Shown piece by piece: positions 24,893 through 43,189 of a stretch of DNA of 64,000 bases. A program made the position numbers and the translations under genes. The notes beneath the pieces are model-generated. The model was not told where the DNA came from. It ran no database searches and was given only the letters and a program-made list of their open reading frames with translations. The stretch covers positions 35,822,651 to 35,886,650 of the forward strand of contig CM042012.1 in the NCBI GenBank assembly GCA_023525715.1. Reading direction: 5' to 3'. Source of the DNA: Cichorium intybus (taxonomy: Eukaryota > Streptophyta > Magnoliopsida > Asterales > Asteraceae). Numbering within the stretch: position 1 is the stretch's first letter; each line of letters opens with the position of its first letter.

Positions 24893-24916
24893 TCTCTCTC
24901 TCTCTCTCTCTCTCTC
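24893..24916. repeat. TC microsatellite within decayed RT
   Basis: Twelve TC units lie in the frame of the copia reverse transcriptase, where they encode a Leu-Ser run. They appear to have expanded after the gene lost function. Confidence 0.9.
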
Positions 24917-26442
24917 GTCCTCTCGTCGTTACACAGAAGTGGTCACTTTGGCATATCGATGTTCTGAATGTCCTGCTCCATGCCACCCTTAATGGAATTG
25001 TGTACATGAAACAACTGCTCGAATTTATTGATCCACAATGACGAGATCATGTGTGTCTGCTTCATAAGTCTATTTATGGTCTCAATTAGGCCCCAAAGCT
25101 TAGTTCCAACGACTTTTGCAGACTCTCCATGCTCTAGACTTCATGGGATCCAAAACAGATCCTTCCATCTTTATTTACTCATGTACGGGCACCACTCTAT
25201 ACAAGTTGGTCTATGTTGACGACATCACCATTATTAGAAACAACAATGTCGCCATCAACAAGGTCGTTCAACAACTCAACATGACCTTTGCTACCAAAGA
25301 CATGCCTCCAAAGCTACTTCTTAGGCATCAAAATTGTCTCCCAAGGCTCGGATATCATTCTCTCCCAAAAGAATTATATTTTGGAACTTCTACTATGGGT
25401 TGGCCTTTTTGACTCTAAACCAATGCCCTCACCCATGACCACATCGAACCCTCTTTAAGCCATTGATAGTTCCATATTTTATGACCCAGTCAAATTAAGG
25501 CAGATCGCTGATGCTCTTCAATATGTTACCCGTTCTTGTCCCAACATCACATTTGTAGTCAACAAAGTGTGTCAGTTTACGCATTCCCTGACTGACAATT
25601 ATATTCTTACGTAATCTTCATGGCACGATTGACTATAGTATGCTTATTCGGCACACCACAAGCACAACACTCCAGGATTTCATCGATTCTCATTTGCAAG
25701 GTTTAATGGCTCCTCCCTCTTCTTTCACCGCTTTCTCTAATGAGGAGATGGAGAGGGCAGGTTACCCAGATGATCGCCAGTGCATGGGTTCCAACCTTAT
25801 TTCATGGACCGCACACAAGAAACACATTGTTTCTTGCTCCTCTACAAAGTTCGCATATAAAGCTCTAGTGACCGGTTGCCGAACTTACCTGACTCCAAGC
25901 TCTTCTCGGTGAACTTGGTGTCAACACACCTTCTGAACTTGTATTATGGTGTGACAATTTAGGGGCAGCGTACATTTCTGCTAATTCTTTTTTTCATGCT
26001 CATACAAAGCATGTAGAAAGTACGGGGATTAAAACCGTAAAATCTAAAAATGTTGATATTTAAAACTATAAGGACTAAATTTACAATTATATAAATTAAA
26101 AAATTAAGGGATTGAAATTGTTAATAACCAAAAGTTAAAAAACCAAGGGACTAAAACTGTTAATAACCAGAAGTTATTGATTTTACGTTATGAACAATAA
26201 CTCCATTTAGGAAATTGTTATATATAGAATTCGTATCGATGAATGACATCTTTACAAAGTCATTGTCGACTCTAAGACTTCTCTTTCTACGATCCAAGTT
26301 GTAAATCACTCCCACTCCTCAAGTTGTGGAGGTGTATTAGACATGCTTGTAATTACCTTAGATTAGAAGGTACCTAAGTGTAATATTTATCTCTAGAGAT
26401 ATCTTGTAACCTATTATGCACACCATATACGATATATAATTA

Positions 26443-26901
26443 CACAGCTCTTTATTTGACATGATGAAATAAAATCACAAATGAATGAAATGATCAACGT
26501 AATTGAATAAGTGACATAATAAAATGAATCATTACATAACAATGTAATAGAATGGATAATTACATATCACGGTCATGTATCGTGGTGGTGTATAGCGGCG
26601 GTGATGGTATGTGGTGGTGGTGGGTGCGGTGGGTGGTGGTCGTGGTATGGTGGGTGGTGGCAGGGGTTGTGGTGGGTGGTGATAGAGGGTTTTAACTTGA
26701 AATGTAATAGAAAGATATAATGACGATCTTACACATTCTCTCTTCCAAGGGAATGAATTTCATCCTACCACCAAATGAATTCATTCCCTCTATTTCAATG
26801 GAATTGGAATCCAATTCCTTCAAACAAAACTTGAACCAAACACAGGAATTTGAAAGAATTGGATTCCAATTCCCTCGAATTCCAACGAACCAAATGGCCC
26901 C
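26443..26901. mobile_element. Possible Tourist/Harbinger-like MITE with a GGT-rich core
   Basis: TTA triplets at 26440-26442 and 26902-26904 flank the segment. The right end read inward is GGGGCCATTTGGTTCG, a common terminus of plant Tourist-like elements, followed by GGAATT-rich subterminal DNA. The left end (GCTCTTTATTTGACATG) resembles it only weakly. The centre holds a G/T-rich minisatellite, as in the better supported element at 44500-45611. Limits are tentative. Confidence 0.45.
26571..26690 (+). repeat. GGT/GGTGGG-rich minisatellite
   Basis: The plus strand is an irregular array of GGTGGT, GGTGGG and GTGGT units, with almost no C. It is flanked by AT-rich sequence. Confidence 0.85.
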
Positions 26902-26904
26902 TTA

Positions 26905-27508
26905 AGAGAAGCTCCATTTTGTGGCCTTTGACTTCGATTTACAACTCCATTCCAACTTCCCTTCTTGTTTTGTTTGGCATAAAACCATTATTAGCCATTA
27001 ATTTAAGCCATAATACCATAGGTGTTCTAAAACTGTCTCTAAGAAAATAACTATCGTCAAAAGAGTTAGTAATATTTTAGTAAAATCATTTTAGATATTA
27101 TTTGTCTTCATATGTTTTCTGTTGCTACGTTTGTATGTTTAAATCCATTAAAACCAGCATCCTGTTGTCTTTAATTCCATACTGTTTCTCAATTTCTTGT
27201 GTCTCATATTACATTACAATACATCTCAAATCATGTTATCATGAAAAAGTTTGCTGTATGTGCTTTAAATGGGGAAATTTTATGATCTGATCAAAACAAT
27301 ATGTGCTTTAAATGGGGAAATTTTATGATCTGTTTTCTGTTTACAAAACATGTTTTCAAAATGACACACCATAGCTCTAAGTGAAATATCATTAACTTGT
27401 AAAAGCAGTAAAATAGTTTCAGCATTCTTACATATTTCATAAAAAGAAGTTGGGTACCTAACATTCTACAAACATTTAACAAATCGGATCGGTTTTACAT
27501 CTTTGAAA
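26905..27508. other. Intergenic, 3' flank of the 27.5-28.4 kb gene
   Basis: No gene was recognised. It contains a 33-bp direct duplication listed separately. Confidence 0.5.
27257..27332 (+). repeat. 33-bp direct repeat, 10-bp spacer
   Basis: 27257-27289 and 27300-27332 are identical 33-mers beginning TATGTGCTTTAAATGG and ending TATGATCTG. Identity suggests a recent local duplication. Confidence 0.9.
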
Positions 27509-28356
27509 TCACTCCACCATCACATCTGATGAAGCCCCCTTGGCCTGCTTATTTGCTTTTCTTTTGTTCTTACCTACAAGTGGTACACAACTTACATCAA
27601 ATGCCTTGTCAAATACCAAAATTAAAGTGAGCATCTAAAGAACTGCTACAAATTAGAAGTTTAATCAGCATAAAGTACATTCAAAAATGCCTACCTTTCT
27701 TTTCCTTCTTGTTTGATCGCTTTGGTCTAATTTTCAAACTCTTTTTCACGTGAAACTTTACTGGAGACTTATTGGCATCTTGAGATGATGTTCCTGATCC
27801 TGTGAATATGTGACAATGGTAAGAGATATTATGGGAATATACACTGACAGGATACACATACATACCACAGCATTGCAACTAGAAAAGAAAGATAATTTCG
27901 ATTTACAGGATGCGGACTATCATCGGAAAATGGTACCAATCTGTTCTTATTCGATTTCTACCCCTAAAGGTTCCTAATGGATACATTAAATAGATGGAAA
28001 TTAAGGATATATACCATCTGCAACAGCCATCTCGATATCTTCCATGGTAATAAGCCCCTTTTCGACGGCCTCCTTCTGGTCCTGTTCATTGTTTAATAGA
28101 TTGTTCAGTAAACCGCATAGTCACATAACTAAGCAATAATCTTGTCCATAATAGGACTACAGAAAATCGTACAATACACAAAAGTATAATATACCCGGCG
28201 CCATTTCTTCAGGATCTTTCGCTTACGTTTCCCGGAGATAACCGTGTTTTGGGGCTTATGCTTGAGCTTTCCAGTAACAGGATCACCATGCACCGCTCTT
28301 TTGCGGTCTGCGATGGCGGCTCTCCGCCGCTTCTGCACCACGTTGAAAACAGCCAT
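27509..28356 (-). CDS. Small basic conserved protein, C11orf98-like (tentative)
   Basis: Four minus-strand exons: 28356-28195, 28081-28015, 27799-27695 and 27573-27509. They join in frame to 132 aa with GT-AG signals at every intron. The protein is very basic. It starts MAVFNVVQKRRRAAIADRK, then has a VISGKRKRKILKKWRR block near residues 40-54, an acidic stretch (MEDIEMAVADG), and a Lys-rich tail with several nuclear-localisation-like clusters. The SGKRKRK-ILK block resembles the SGKKRRKLL block of the animal C11orf98 family, so a nucleolar or ribosome-related role is possible, but this is inference. I know of no established function for the plant protein. Confidence 0.8.
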
Positions 28357-28399
28357 TTCGATATATCGCCTTCTCGTCTTCCTTTGAAGCTTTGGCGAT

Positions 28400-28407
28400 T
28401 AGGGTTT
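28400..28407 (-). promoter_or_regulatory. Telo-box upstream of the small basic protein gene
   Basis: AAACCCTA on the minus strand lies 44-51 bp before the start codon. Telo-boxes are frequent in plant promoters of ribosome-biogenesis and translation genes, which agrees weakly with a nucleolar protein. Confidence 0.5.
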
Positions 28408-34678
<6,271 letters not shown>

Positions 34679-34686
34679 TATAAAAA
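34679..34686 (+). promoter_or_regulatory. TATA box of XPO1, followed by a pyrimidine patch
   Basis: TATAAAAA lies 246-253 bp before the start codon. About 30 bp downstream is a CT-rich patch (34711-34731), where plant transcription commonly starts. TAGGGTTT telo-box sequences occur in the predicted 5' UTR near 34836 and 34894. The predicted leader is therefore about 220 nt. Confidence 0.65.
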
Positions 34687-34931
34687 GAGAGGGAAGTATA
34701 GCAATTTCAAAGTCTCCCTCTCTCTCTCACATCGATCTTCTCTCTACCCTTTCTTGTGCTTCAATCTGAAGCTGTCTTGTTTGCTCTTTTCCGGCTACAA
34801 AACGTGTATTCGGTCTCGGTGCTTTTGCACACTCTAGGGTTTCGGTCGTACTCTTTGAAGGGGTTCTAATAAACCCGACTCGACGGGTTCAACTAGGGTT
34901 TTACTTAATAATCTTCCTTGATCCCTCTGCG

Positions 34932-37900
34932 ATGGCGGCGGAGAAGCTTATGGACTTGAGTCAGCCGATTGACGTTGCGTTACTTGATGCTACCGTTGCT
35001 GCCTTTTATGGCACTGGATCTAAAGAGGAGGTTTGCCCCATTCATTATACCGCTTTTCCTTTTCTTCTTATCTATACATTTATATCTATAGCAATTCCTA
35101 ACAGGAAAATAGATTTTGGTTTCTGTTTCCGTTTCTGCCTGTATCCGGGTTTAAACGGCTGTTATTCGATCAATACACTATACACATTCAATTGCTAGGC
35201 CGAACGGACTACCTTGAGATTTTTGCCTCCATTATAGTGCATGTGAATCTGGTTATGCTTATTGGACAAGCTGTTGGACGTGCTAAAGAAAAACATAACC
35301 ATCACAAAGTTGAATTCGTAATTTGAATTGCTAATACGTCCTTAGTTCCCAATCATACCAAATAAAAATTTCTTCTTCTATCAAATAAGTTTTGTTATAC
35401 CTTGTAACATTACAGAGAACTGCTGCTGATCATATACTGCGGGAATTGCAAAATAATCCAGACATGTGGCTTCAAGTGGTTCACATTCTATCAAACACAC
35501 AGAACTTGAACACCAAGTTCTTCTCTTTACAGGTCATTATTTCTACCTTCTATCATCCACTACTTATAAACAATGCTTTCTATTTAAGCATATGAAAATG
35601 GGATCATCTTCTTCGTACAGGTTCTAGAAGGTGTTATCAAGTACAGATGGAATGTATTGCCTGTTGAGCAACGAGATGGAATGAAAAACTACATATCTGA
35701 GGTTATTGTAAAGGTGTGAGTGCTATAGTTAATGATACTGTTTTCTTTCTTAGTCACTGTCAAATGAAATTTGAATTCAAACTTTTTTTTTCTTTAGCTT
35801 TCCAGTAACGAGGCATCTTTCCGCCAAGAACGGCTATATGTTAATAAACTTAACATTATTCTAGTCCAGGTAATCTTTTGTTTGCTTCCATTCTATTTTG
35901 CTTTTCTAATTTTCATTATGATGATTGACTTGTAAATGAATAATTGAATATGCAGATTTTGAAGCATGAATGGCCCGCCAGGTGGCGAAGCTTCATTCCT
36001 GATCTTGTTACAGCAGCCAAAACCAGTGAAACAATTTGTGAGAATTGCATGGCTATACTGAAAGTATGTCGAATACATAACATCTCTATTCATTTACATT
36101 TGTTGTTGTGTATTTTGTTTAATTTACATTTTTGTTTTTCACAGCTTTTAAGTGAGGAGGTGTTTGACTTTTCAAGGGGTGAAATGACCCAACAGAAGAT
36201 AAAAGAGTTGAAACAATCTTTGAACAGCGAGTTTCAACTTATTCATGAGTTATGCTTATATGTACTATCAGCATCTCAAAGAACTGAGCTCATTAGGGCT
36301 ACTTTAGCCACATTGCATGCTTTTCTTTCATGGATACCTTTGGGTTATATTTTTGAATCTCCACTGGTGTGTATTTTATTAATCTTTATTAGAACTTTAT
36401 TTTCATTTGCCATGAAATTGCAACTGATGCTATTATATATGTTACAGTTGGAAACACTTCTTAAATTTTTTCCAGTGCCATCATACCGTAATCTTACCCT
36501 TCAGTGTTTGACCGAGGTATGAGAAGTTGTGGTTGACTTTTTTTGGTAATTGGATGTAACTAAATTTGTTTTTACTTATTGGCACAGGTTGCAGCCCTTA
36601 ACTTTGGGGATTTTTACAATGTGCAATATGTTAACATGTATAACATATTCATGGTCCAGTTGCAGGTACGTTCGTTTTTATTTTAATTTTTCTGAAAGTG
36701 GATTTATTCATGTTTTTTTGTTTGCTATAGACTGTTCTTCCAACAAGCACGAATATACCTGATGCATATGCACATGGCTCTAGTGAGGAACAGGTGATTA
36801 TTTACTCTTACAGAAAGTTCTTGTCATGTTTATTTATTTATGTATCTGAACTAAGAATCTTAATTTTGTTGCTTTTCAGGCATTTATTCAGAACCTGGCA
36901 TTGTTCTTCACTTCATTTTACAAGGCAAGATTTTGTTTTATACATGGTCTTTATAGCTTTGATAATCTTCAATAATTTAGCATCTAATGTAACGTTTCTG
37001 TATGCAGTTTCATATTCGTGTACTGGAGTCCACTCAAGAAAATATCAATTCACTTTTAATGGGCTTAGAGTATCTCATTAGCATTTCTTATGTTGATGAT
37101 ACAGAGGTTTTTAAGGTATTGTTTTTGTTTTTCTCTTTTCATAACCGTTATCTAAAATACAATCTTTTTAATATTTTATTTTTGCTAAATGTGGTCAATA
37201 GGTTTGCTTGGATTACTGGAATTCCTTTGTGTTAGAGCTTTTTGAAGCAAACCACAATCTTGAAAATGCAAACATGATGGGGTTGCAGGTAGGCCATGTC
37301 ATTTGTAATTAATATACATATGACATATCGTACAATTATTTTATGTTTTTTTTTTTTTTTAAATAATTGTGTTTGCAATGTAGATGCCACTACTTGGTAT
37401 GGTTGATGGTCCTGGTACACAATTGTTGCAAAGAAGGCAACTTTATGCGGGACCCATGTCAAAATTAAGATTACTAATGATATCCCGCATGGCAAAACCT
37501 GAAGAGGTTCTAATTGTTGAAGATGAAAATGGGAATATTGTTCGTGAAACCCTAAAGGACAATGATGTCCTTGTTCAGTATAAGGTAATTATTAACTTTT
37601 TAAACCAGATGAGAAAATATGAAGTTCTTATTTATTCTATATGGCTGAAAAAACGAACGTTTTGCAGATTATGAGGGAGACACTTATCTACTTGTCACAT
37701 CTTGACCATGATGATACTGAAAAGCAGGTATGGTTTAATTAATATATTGTACTAATGACTTTTACAAGTAAATTTCAAATTAAAATGATGTGACATGTTT
37801 TTTTTTTTTAAATTCTCGTGTTGCCAGATGTTGAAGAAACTGAGTAAACAACTGAACGGTGAGGATTGGACTTGGAATAACTTGAATACATTATGCTGGG

Positions 37901-40900
37901 CCATAGGATCTATATCTGGATCCATGATGGAAGACCAGGTATGTACCTAATAGGCTATTATTTTATATTTTTTCATGTACAATATTAATATATTATAACA
38001 TTTTTTGATGTGACAGGAGAACAGGTTTCTTGTTATGGTCATTCGTGATCTACTGAATCTCTGTGAAATAACAAAAGGAAAGGATAACAAAGCTGTAATC
38101 GCTAGTAACATCATGTATGTCTGTTTCTGTTTTCTATTTTTGATAATTCAAGCTTTGATATTGTAATAAAATGCATTGGTGAAGAACTTAATTGATTAAA
38201 ACCCTTTGCAACCGCCAGGTATGTTGTTGGACAGTATCCAAGATTCTTGCGGGCCCATTGGAAGTTCTTGAAAACAGTTGTGAACAAGTTATTTGAGTTC
38301 ATGCATGAAACTCATCCAGGTGTTCAAGATATGGCTTGTGATACATTTTTGAAGATTGTACAGAAATGTAAGCGCAAATTTGTCATAGTCCAGGTAATAT
38401 AAATAGTTAAACACCGTTTCCTCTTTCAAATTTCTTTAAAGTTTGGTATTATTTTATCTCCTTGAAAATAGATGATGAAATTTCTTATATGTTACAGGTT
38501 GGAGAGAATGAGCCATTTGTTTCGGAACTTCTTACAACTCTTCCAACCACCATTGTTGACCTTGAGCCCCACCAGATACATACATTTTATGAATCTGTAA
38601 GTCTAAGTTTCCCACCATGAGCTCCTTTTTATACAATCATGCAAATATTTTTTTTCATGATTTTCTTCTTTGGTAGGTTGGTCATATGATTCAAGCAGAA
38701 TCTGAGGCAACAAAACGTGATGAGTATCTTCAAAGGCTGATGGATCTTCCCAATCAGGTAGGATTCTTCTAGAAGGATCCTTCTTAATTCGGATTTCTAA
38801 ATATCGTCTTATAATAAGTTTGACTTATGCAGAAATGGGTTGAGATTATAAATCATGCGCGTGGAAATGTGGATTTCTTGAAGGATCAAGATGTTATTAG
38901 GACCGTGCTTAACATATTGCAGGTTCTTTTTTACAATAAACACAACATTTAATTGACCCTTATTTATTTTATTAACACACTCTTTGTTGTTTGCAGACAA
39001 ATACAAGTGCTGCGAGTGCGCTCGGAACACATTTCTTACCACAAATAACCCTAATCTTTTTGGACATGCTAAATGTTTATAAGTATGTTACTCAACTTAG
39101 ATATACATTCTATTAATTTATTACATCCAATCCAACAAATAATTAACACTTGTTTACTGTGAAATGAAATGCATTGAACAGAATGTACAGCGAACTTATA
39201 TCATCTGGAATTGCTGAAGGGGGCCCCTTTGCTTCTAAGACCTCATATGTGAAGCTTTTGAGATCTGTGAAAAGGGAAACTCTTAAACTCATTGAGACTT
39301 TTCTGGATAAGGCTGAAGATCAACCACAGATTGGAAAACAATTTGTCCCACCAATGATGGATCCTGTCCTTGGTGACTATGCAAGAAACTTACCAGATGC
39401 TAGAGAATCTGAAGTTTTGTCTCTCTTTGCCACAATTATAAACAAGTATGTTCTTTCAAAACCCTCAAGCCATATTCATCAATGGCAAATGACCATTTTA
39501 CCCTCTTGAACATTGTAGGTACAAGGCTGCCATGATAGACGATGTTCCCCGTATATTTGAAGCTGTTTTCCAGTGTACCCTCGAGGTATGTATTTTAAAT
39601 TTTAATTTGCTTCTCCTGCTAATTTTGACATGTGCTTTATTTTGTTCGGGTATACAGATGATAACCAAGAATTTTGAAGATTACCCTGAACACCGACTCA
39701 AGTTCTTTTCATTACTTCGGGCCATTGCTACACATTGTTTTCAAGCTTTAATCTTATTGTCACCCGAGGTTTCTCTTCATTTTCTATTTATATGATGTTG
39801 AACTATTATTTCATGAATTCTTTGTAATTTACCTTTTTGTCCTGCATCAGCAATTAAAGCTTGTAATGGATTCCGTGATGTGGGCTTTTCGACACACCGA
39901 GAGGAACATTGCTGAGACCGGGCTTAATCTTTTGTTGGAAATGCTTAAAAACTTTCAAGTACAATTCTTTACACCCCCATTTGTTTTTTTTTTTTTAATC
40001 AATTTTACTCATTCATATGTTTTTTGATTGTATGTTTTTATTTTTGCAGAATTCAAAGTTCTGTAATCAGTTTTACCGGTCTTACTTTGTGCTGATCGTG
40101 CAAGAAATATTTGCTGTTTTGACCGACACATTTCATAAACCGGGATTCAAGTTGCATGTGTTAGTGCTACAGCACTTATTCTGCCTGGTATATTATCCTT
40201 AATCTTGTTTTTGAATATATAAGTATGTAAAGCAAATACGCTGACGTGGCAATTCCAGGTGGAATCTGGTTCATTAACGGAGCCATTATGGGATGCTTCA
40301 AGTGTTTCATATCCGTATCCTAACAATGGGATGTTTGTTAGAGAGTATACCATTAAGCTTCTTGGTGCCTCTTTTCCCAATATTCCAGCATCTGAGGTAA
40401 GTGATAACAATTGGTTTTTCTAGCTTTTATTTTTCTTTATTTTAATATTTGTTGGAGATTCTTTCAGGTTGCAAAATTTGTGAATGGACTGTTTGAGTCA
40501 AGAGCTGACCTTTCTACATTCAAAAACCACATACGGGACTTCCTTGTGCAGTCCAAAGAGTTTTCAGCACAGGTATGTGTTATTGGATGTTATATGAAAG
40601 ATTAATCCCTCTTTTCATTGTCTATATAAGAAAAAAATGGCCATTATTTGGCTTTTTACACAAATGACCATATATTTCACAGTGGGCCCACTGCAAAAAT
40701 CACTTTTTGCTGCAAAATTGCTTTATGTATGGTCCCCACCACCAGAAAAAGATAATATTATTTAAGAAAAAATTCATTTACTGTATTGATGTGAAATTCA
40801 TAATTTTTAATCTAAGCTTAAATAGTTTTGAAGTTTTATTGTTTTGGGGATATTCGGAAAGCATTTTGCAGCAAAAATATATTTCGTAGTGCAACGTGGA

Positions 40901-41211
40901 ATGTTAGGATGAGAGAGATTTTGAAAAAATTTCATGTATAAGTTGAGGAAATTTCTGAAATATTGACTTAAAATAGGGGAAGACCCTTTTTTGGAAGTGT
41001 TGAATTTTGCAATGGCCCTAGTGTTCATTTTTCTGTAAAAAGCAAAAAAGATGGGTTTTGTGTTAAAACATAATGATTTAATTTGCAGGACAACAAGGAC
41101 TTATATGCAGAAGAAGCAGCTGCTCAAAAAGAGAGAGAAAGACAGCGAATGCTTAGCATTCCTGGACTTATTGCACCCAACGAGATTCAAGACGAGATGG
41201 TTGACTCATAG
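34932..41211 (+). CDS. XPO1: Exportin-1 (CRM1), nuclear export receptor
   Basis: Twenty-nine exons give 1071 aa, the usual exportin-1 length. Exons: 34932-35030, 35416-35532, 35621-35713, 35798-35869, 35956-36063, 36145-36366, 36448-36516, 36588-36665, 36731-36793, 36880-36924, 37008-37115, 37202-37288, 37384-37584, 37668-37727, 37828-37938, 38017-38114, 38219-38393, 38498-38596, 38677-38757, 38833-38922, 38997-39082, 39182-39445, 39519-39585, 39658-39768, 39851-39958, 40050-40187, 40259-40396, 40468-40572, 41089-41211. It binds leucine-rich export signals with Ran-GTP and carries cargo out of the nucleus. The N-terminal importin-beta-type region (RTAADHILRELQNNPDMW) and the HEAT-repeat body are complete. 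The cargo-groove block IRDLLNLCEITKGKDN keeps the reactive cysteine (Cys527, equivalent to the leptomycin-sensitive Cys528 of human CRM1). The intron after 36924 has a GC donor. No breaks. Confidence 0.97.
40651..41043. mobile_element. Possible MITE in the last XPO1 intron
   Basis: GCTTTTTACACAAATGACC at 40651-40669 pairs with GCTTTTTACAGAAAAATGAAC read from 41043 on the other strand, giving imperfect inverted ends. The last intron (516 bp) is much longer than most introns of this gene, as expected if it received an insertion. No target duplication was defined. Confidence 0.4.
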
Positions 41212-43189
41212 AAGAAGAAGAAGAAGAAGAAAGCTTGTTTTATTTAATATATGGAATGAATGTAGGTAATGTTTCTTTTTGTTACTTATGATGGATCATA
41301 GATGTAGTGATTCTGCTAGCAGCCTAGCCTACATTTGTGGAAGACTAGATGGTTTTCTTTCTTGTGTTGGTAGCTCAAATTTTTCTCTAATTCTGAGTCT
41401 TAGTGGAGGGTACAAAGAGGGCGTTTCTAATGCCTGGTCGTGTAGGTAGCCAAAATATAGGAATTAATTCTCGATTTGTGTTTGGAAATACTTGTAATGT
41501 ATGAGAATCATTTTTATAACACATTCGTCAATGCTTACTATTGGTTGGGGGATTACTTTTATCATTTTTCTATCAATACTATTTCCTGCTTCAATTTATC
41601 TAAAAACTATGAAAACAATAACAAATTCATTCTCAGCAGAGACCAAGAAGGTGTTGAAAGGAACTATATCTATGAATTAGAAACATAAACCAAATTCCTA
41701 TCACATTTTGTGACTTTGTTATAAACTTCTAGAAGATTTCTAAATATAAAGACTGGAGGATGGAATGGTCTTTTGTCATCTTTCGACATACTTATCATCC
41801 AACTTGATTTTGGTCAAACTTCTTCACTAACGAAAATTAAAAGAGTAGAGATGGTTTTTTTTTTTTATTTTGGTTATTTGATATTGAATAATAAAAATCA
41901 ACTGCAATAAATTAAATTAAAAAAAAAATTGATGCTTGGACAGTTTTTTAAAGTTATATGAAAGGGACAGCTGGTCGTTTAGATGTTTAAAATATTATAA
42001 TTATTTAAAAGCATTCTGTTTTTTTCTTGAAATACTTTATGAAAATTAAAAAAGTCTAACGGGGGGTTACTGACAATCGTACCGCCAAAAAAGAAGCCAC
42101 AATGTGGAAGAGACACTCGATAATTGAACATTACTAGGACAAACACCAAAAAACACCGATCCAATCAAATTGGCAGATTTCATGAGGAATCAATGTAGCA
42201 CCAATCCAATTGGTAGTCGTCAAGAGTTGATGCGTGGAACTGTGATGGAGCCGAAATACAAACCACAGCAGCACCAAATCCGATTTAAGTGGAAGACTCC
42301 ATGAGGAATTAAACTTTTAGGGAGCCATCATCATACAAGACCAATTGGTAGACTTCAAGAGGTAATTCAAAATGCACAAAACTGTCCGTGGATCCTGTTT
42401 CCAGAACCGAATCGGTACCCGTATCCTATATTTTGGTTAATCTTCAGTTCTTATTTTGTAGCCCCAAACGGTTTCAAACTTTCGGTACCACGGTTTGGTT
42501 CGGTACCAAACTCACCCCCAATAGCAAAACAACACCAAAACTTGTAAGTCTATAACATTATACAGATCTGTGTTCCAAATGTTTTAGTTTTGAACCTGTC
42601 TTGAATGTTAAATTGTATGGATCTTTTATGCAGAATGGTTCTTTATTTTTTATATACATGAATATAAATCTGCTTCCTTTACGAAATATGGTTGGTGGTA
42701 CCATTAACCATGCATTGATCGTACAACTTAATAAACATACAAGTTACATGTCATTACATTCACATCTATACATCATGAATATGCTAAAATTAGTTAAGAC
42801 ATCTATGGCCCATGTGTATGTGTGTGTTTGTACCTACCTGGACAGACATTGTTAAAATTTATTAACTAAACATAACAACATAGTATAACAATAAAGGTTA
42901 AACAGAAACATTATTACATATGTTTAATAACCGAATGATGGATGATTCTCATAACATAATTGACCTTTAAATCAAACTTGTAACACCATACAACAAGTTA
43001 AGACACCTAAGTAATGCAACACTACATTAAGTATTTTCTAAAACCGGCCACACATTCTAACTCATAGTTGTCTAATACAAATGACACAAGCAAGACAATT
43101 AAAACATAACATTGTTCATATTCTAACAACATAACAAAGCGTTTCCTCGAATTATACCAGCTCCCTGCCATCATCCCTACAATTTGATA
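41212..43189. other. 3' flank of XPO1 and intergenic sequence
   Basis: A short GAA run immediately follows the XPO1 stop codon in its 3' UTR. At about 42120-42370 a loose repeat alternates ACCAAT-TTGGTAG with CATGAGGAATT or CAAGAGGTAATT units. Around 42395-42520 is a GAACCGAATCGGTACC / GGTTTGGTTCGGTACC pair of the kind found in short plant transposons. No gene was recognised. Confidence 0.4.

Larger units (their letters stand above)
22229..26345 (+). pseudogene. Heavily decayed Ty1/copia retrotransposon
   Basis: Fragments of a copia polyprotein occur in the expected order in shifting frames. Gag-like sequence is at about 22234-22500. A degenerate zinc-knuckle region lies near 22680-22730. 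The protease/GAG-pre-integrase region (NIGINSHVIPDLARM) is at about 22840-22980, and integrase pieces at 23650-24290. Reverse transcriptase is at about 24700-25420 with the YVDDI catalytic motif near 25215. RNase H-like sequence (NLISWTAHKKH, then DNLGAAYISANSF) lies at about 25790-26010. There are many stops and frameshifts. About 26020-26200 appears to be an unrelated insertion. TTGTGGAGGTGTATTAGACATG near 26323 may be the polypurine tract and 3' LTR start. No LTR pair was identified. Confidence 0.85.
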
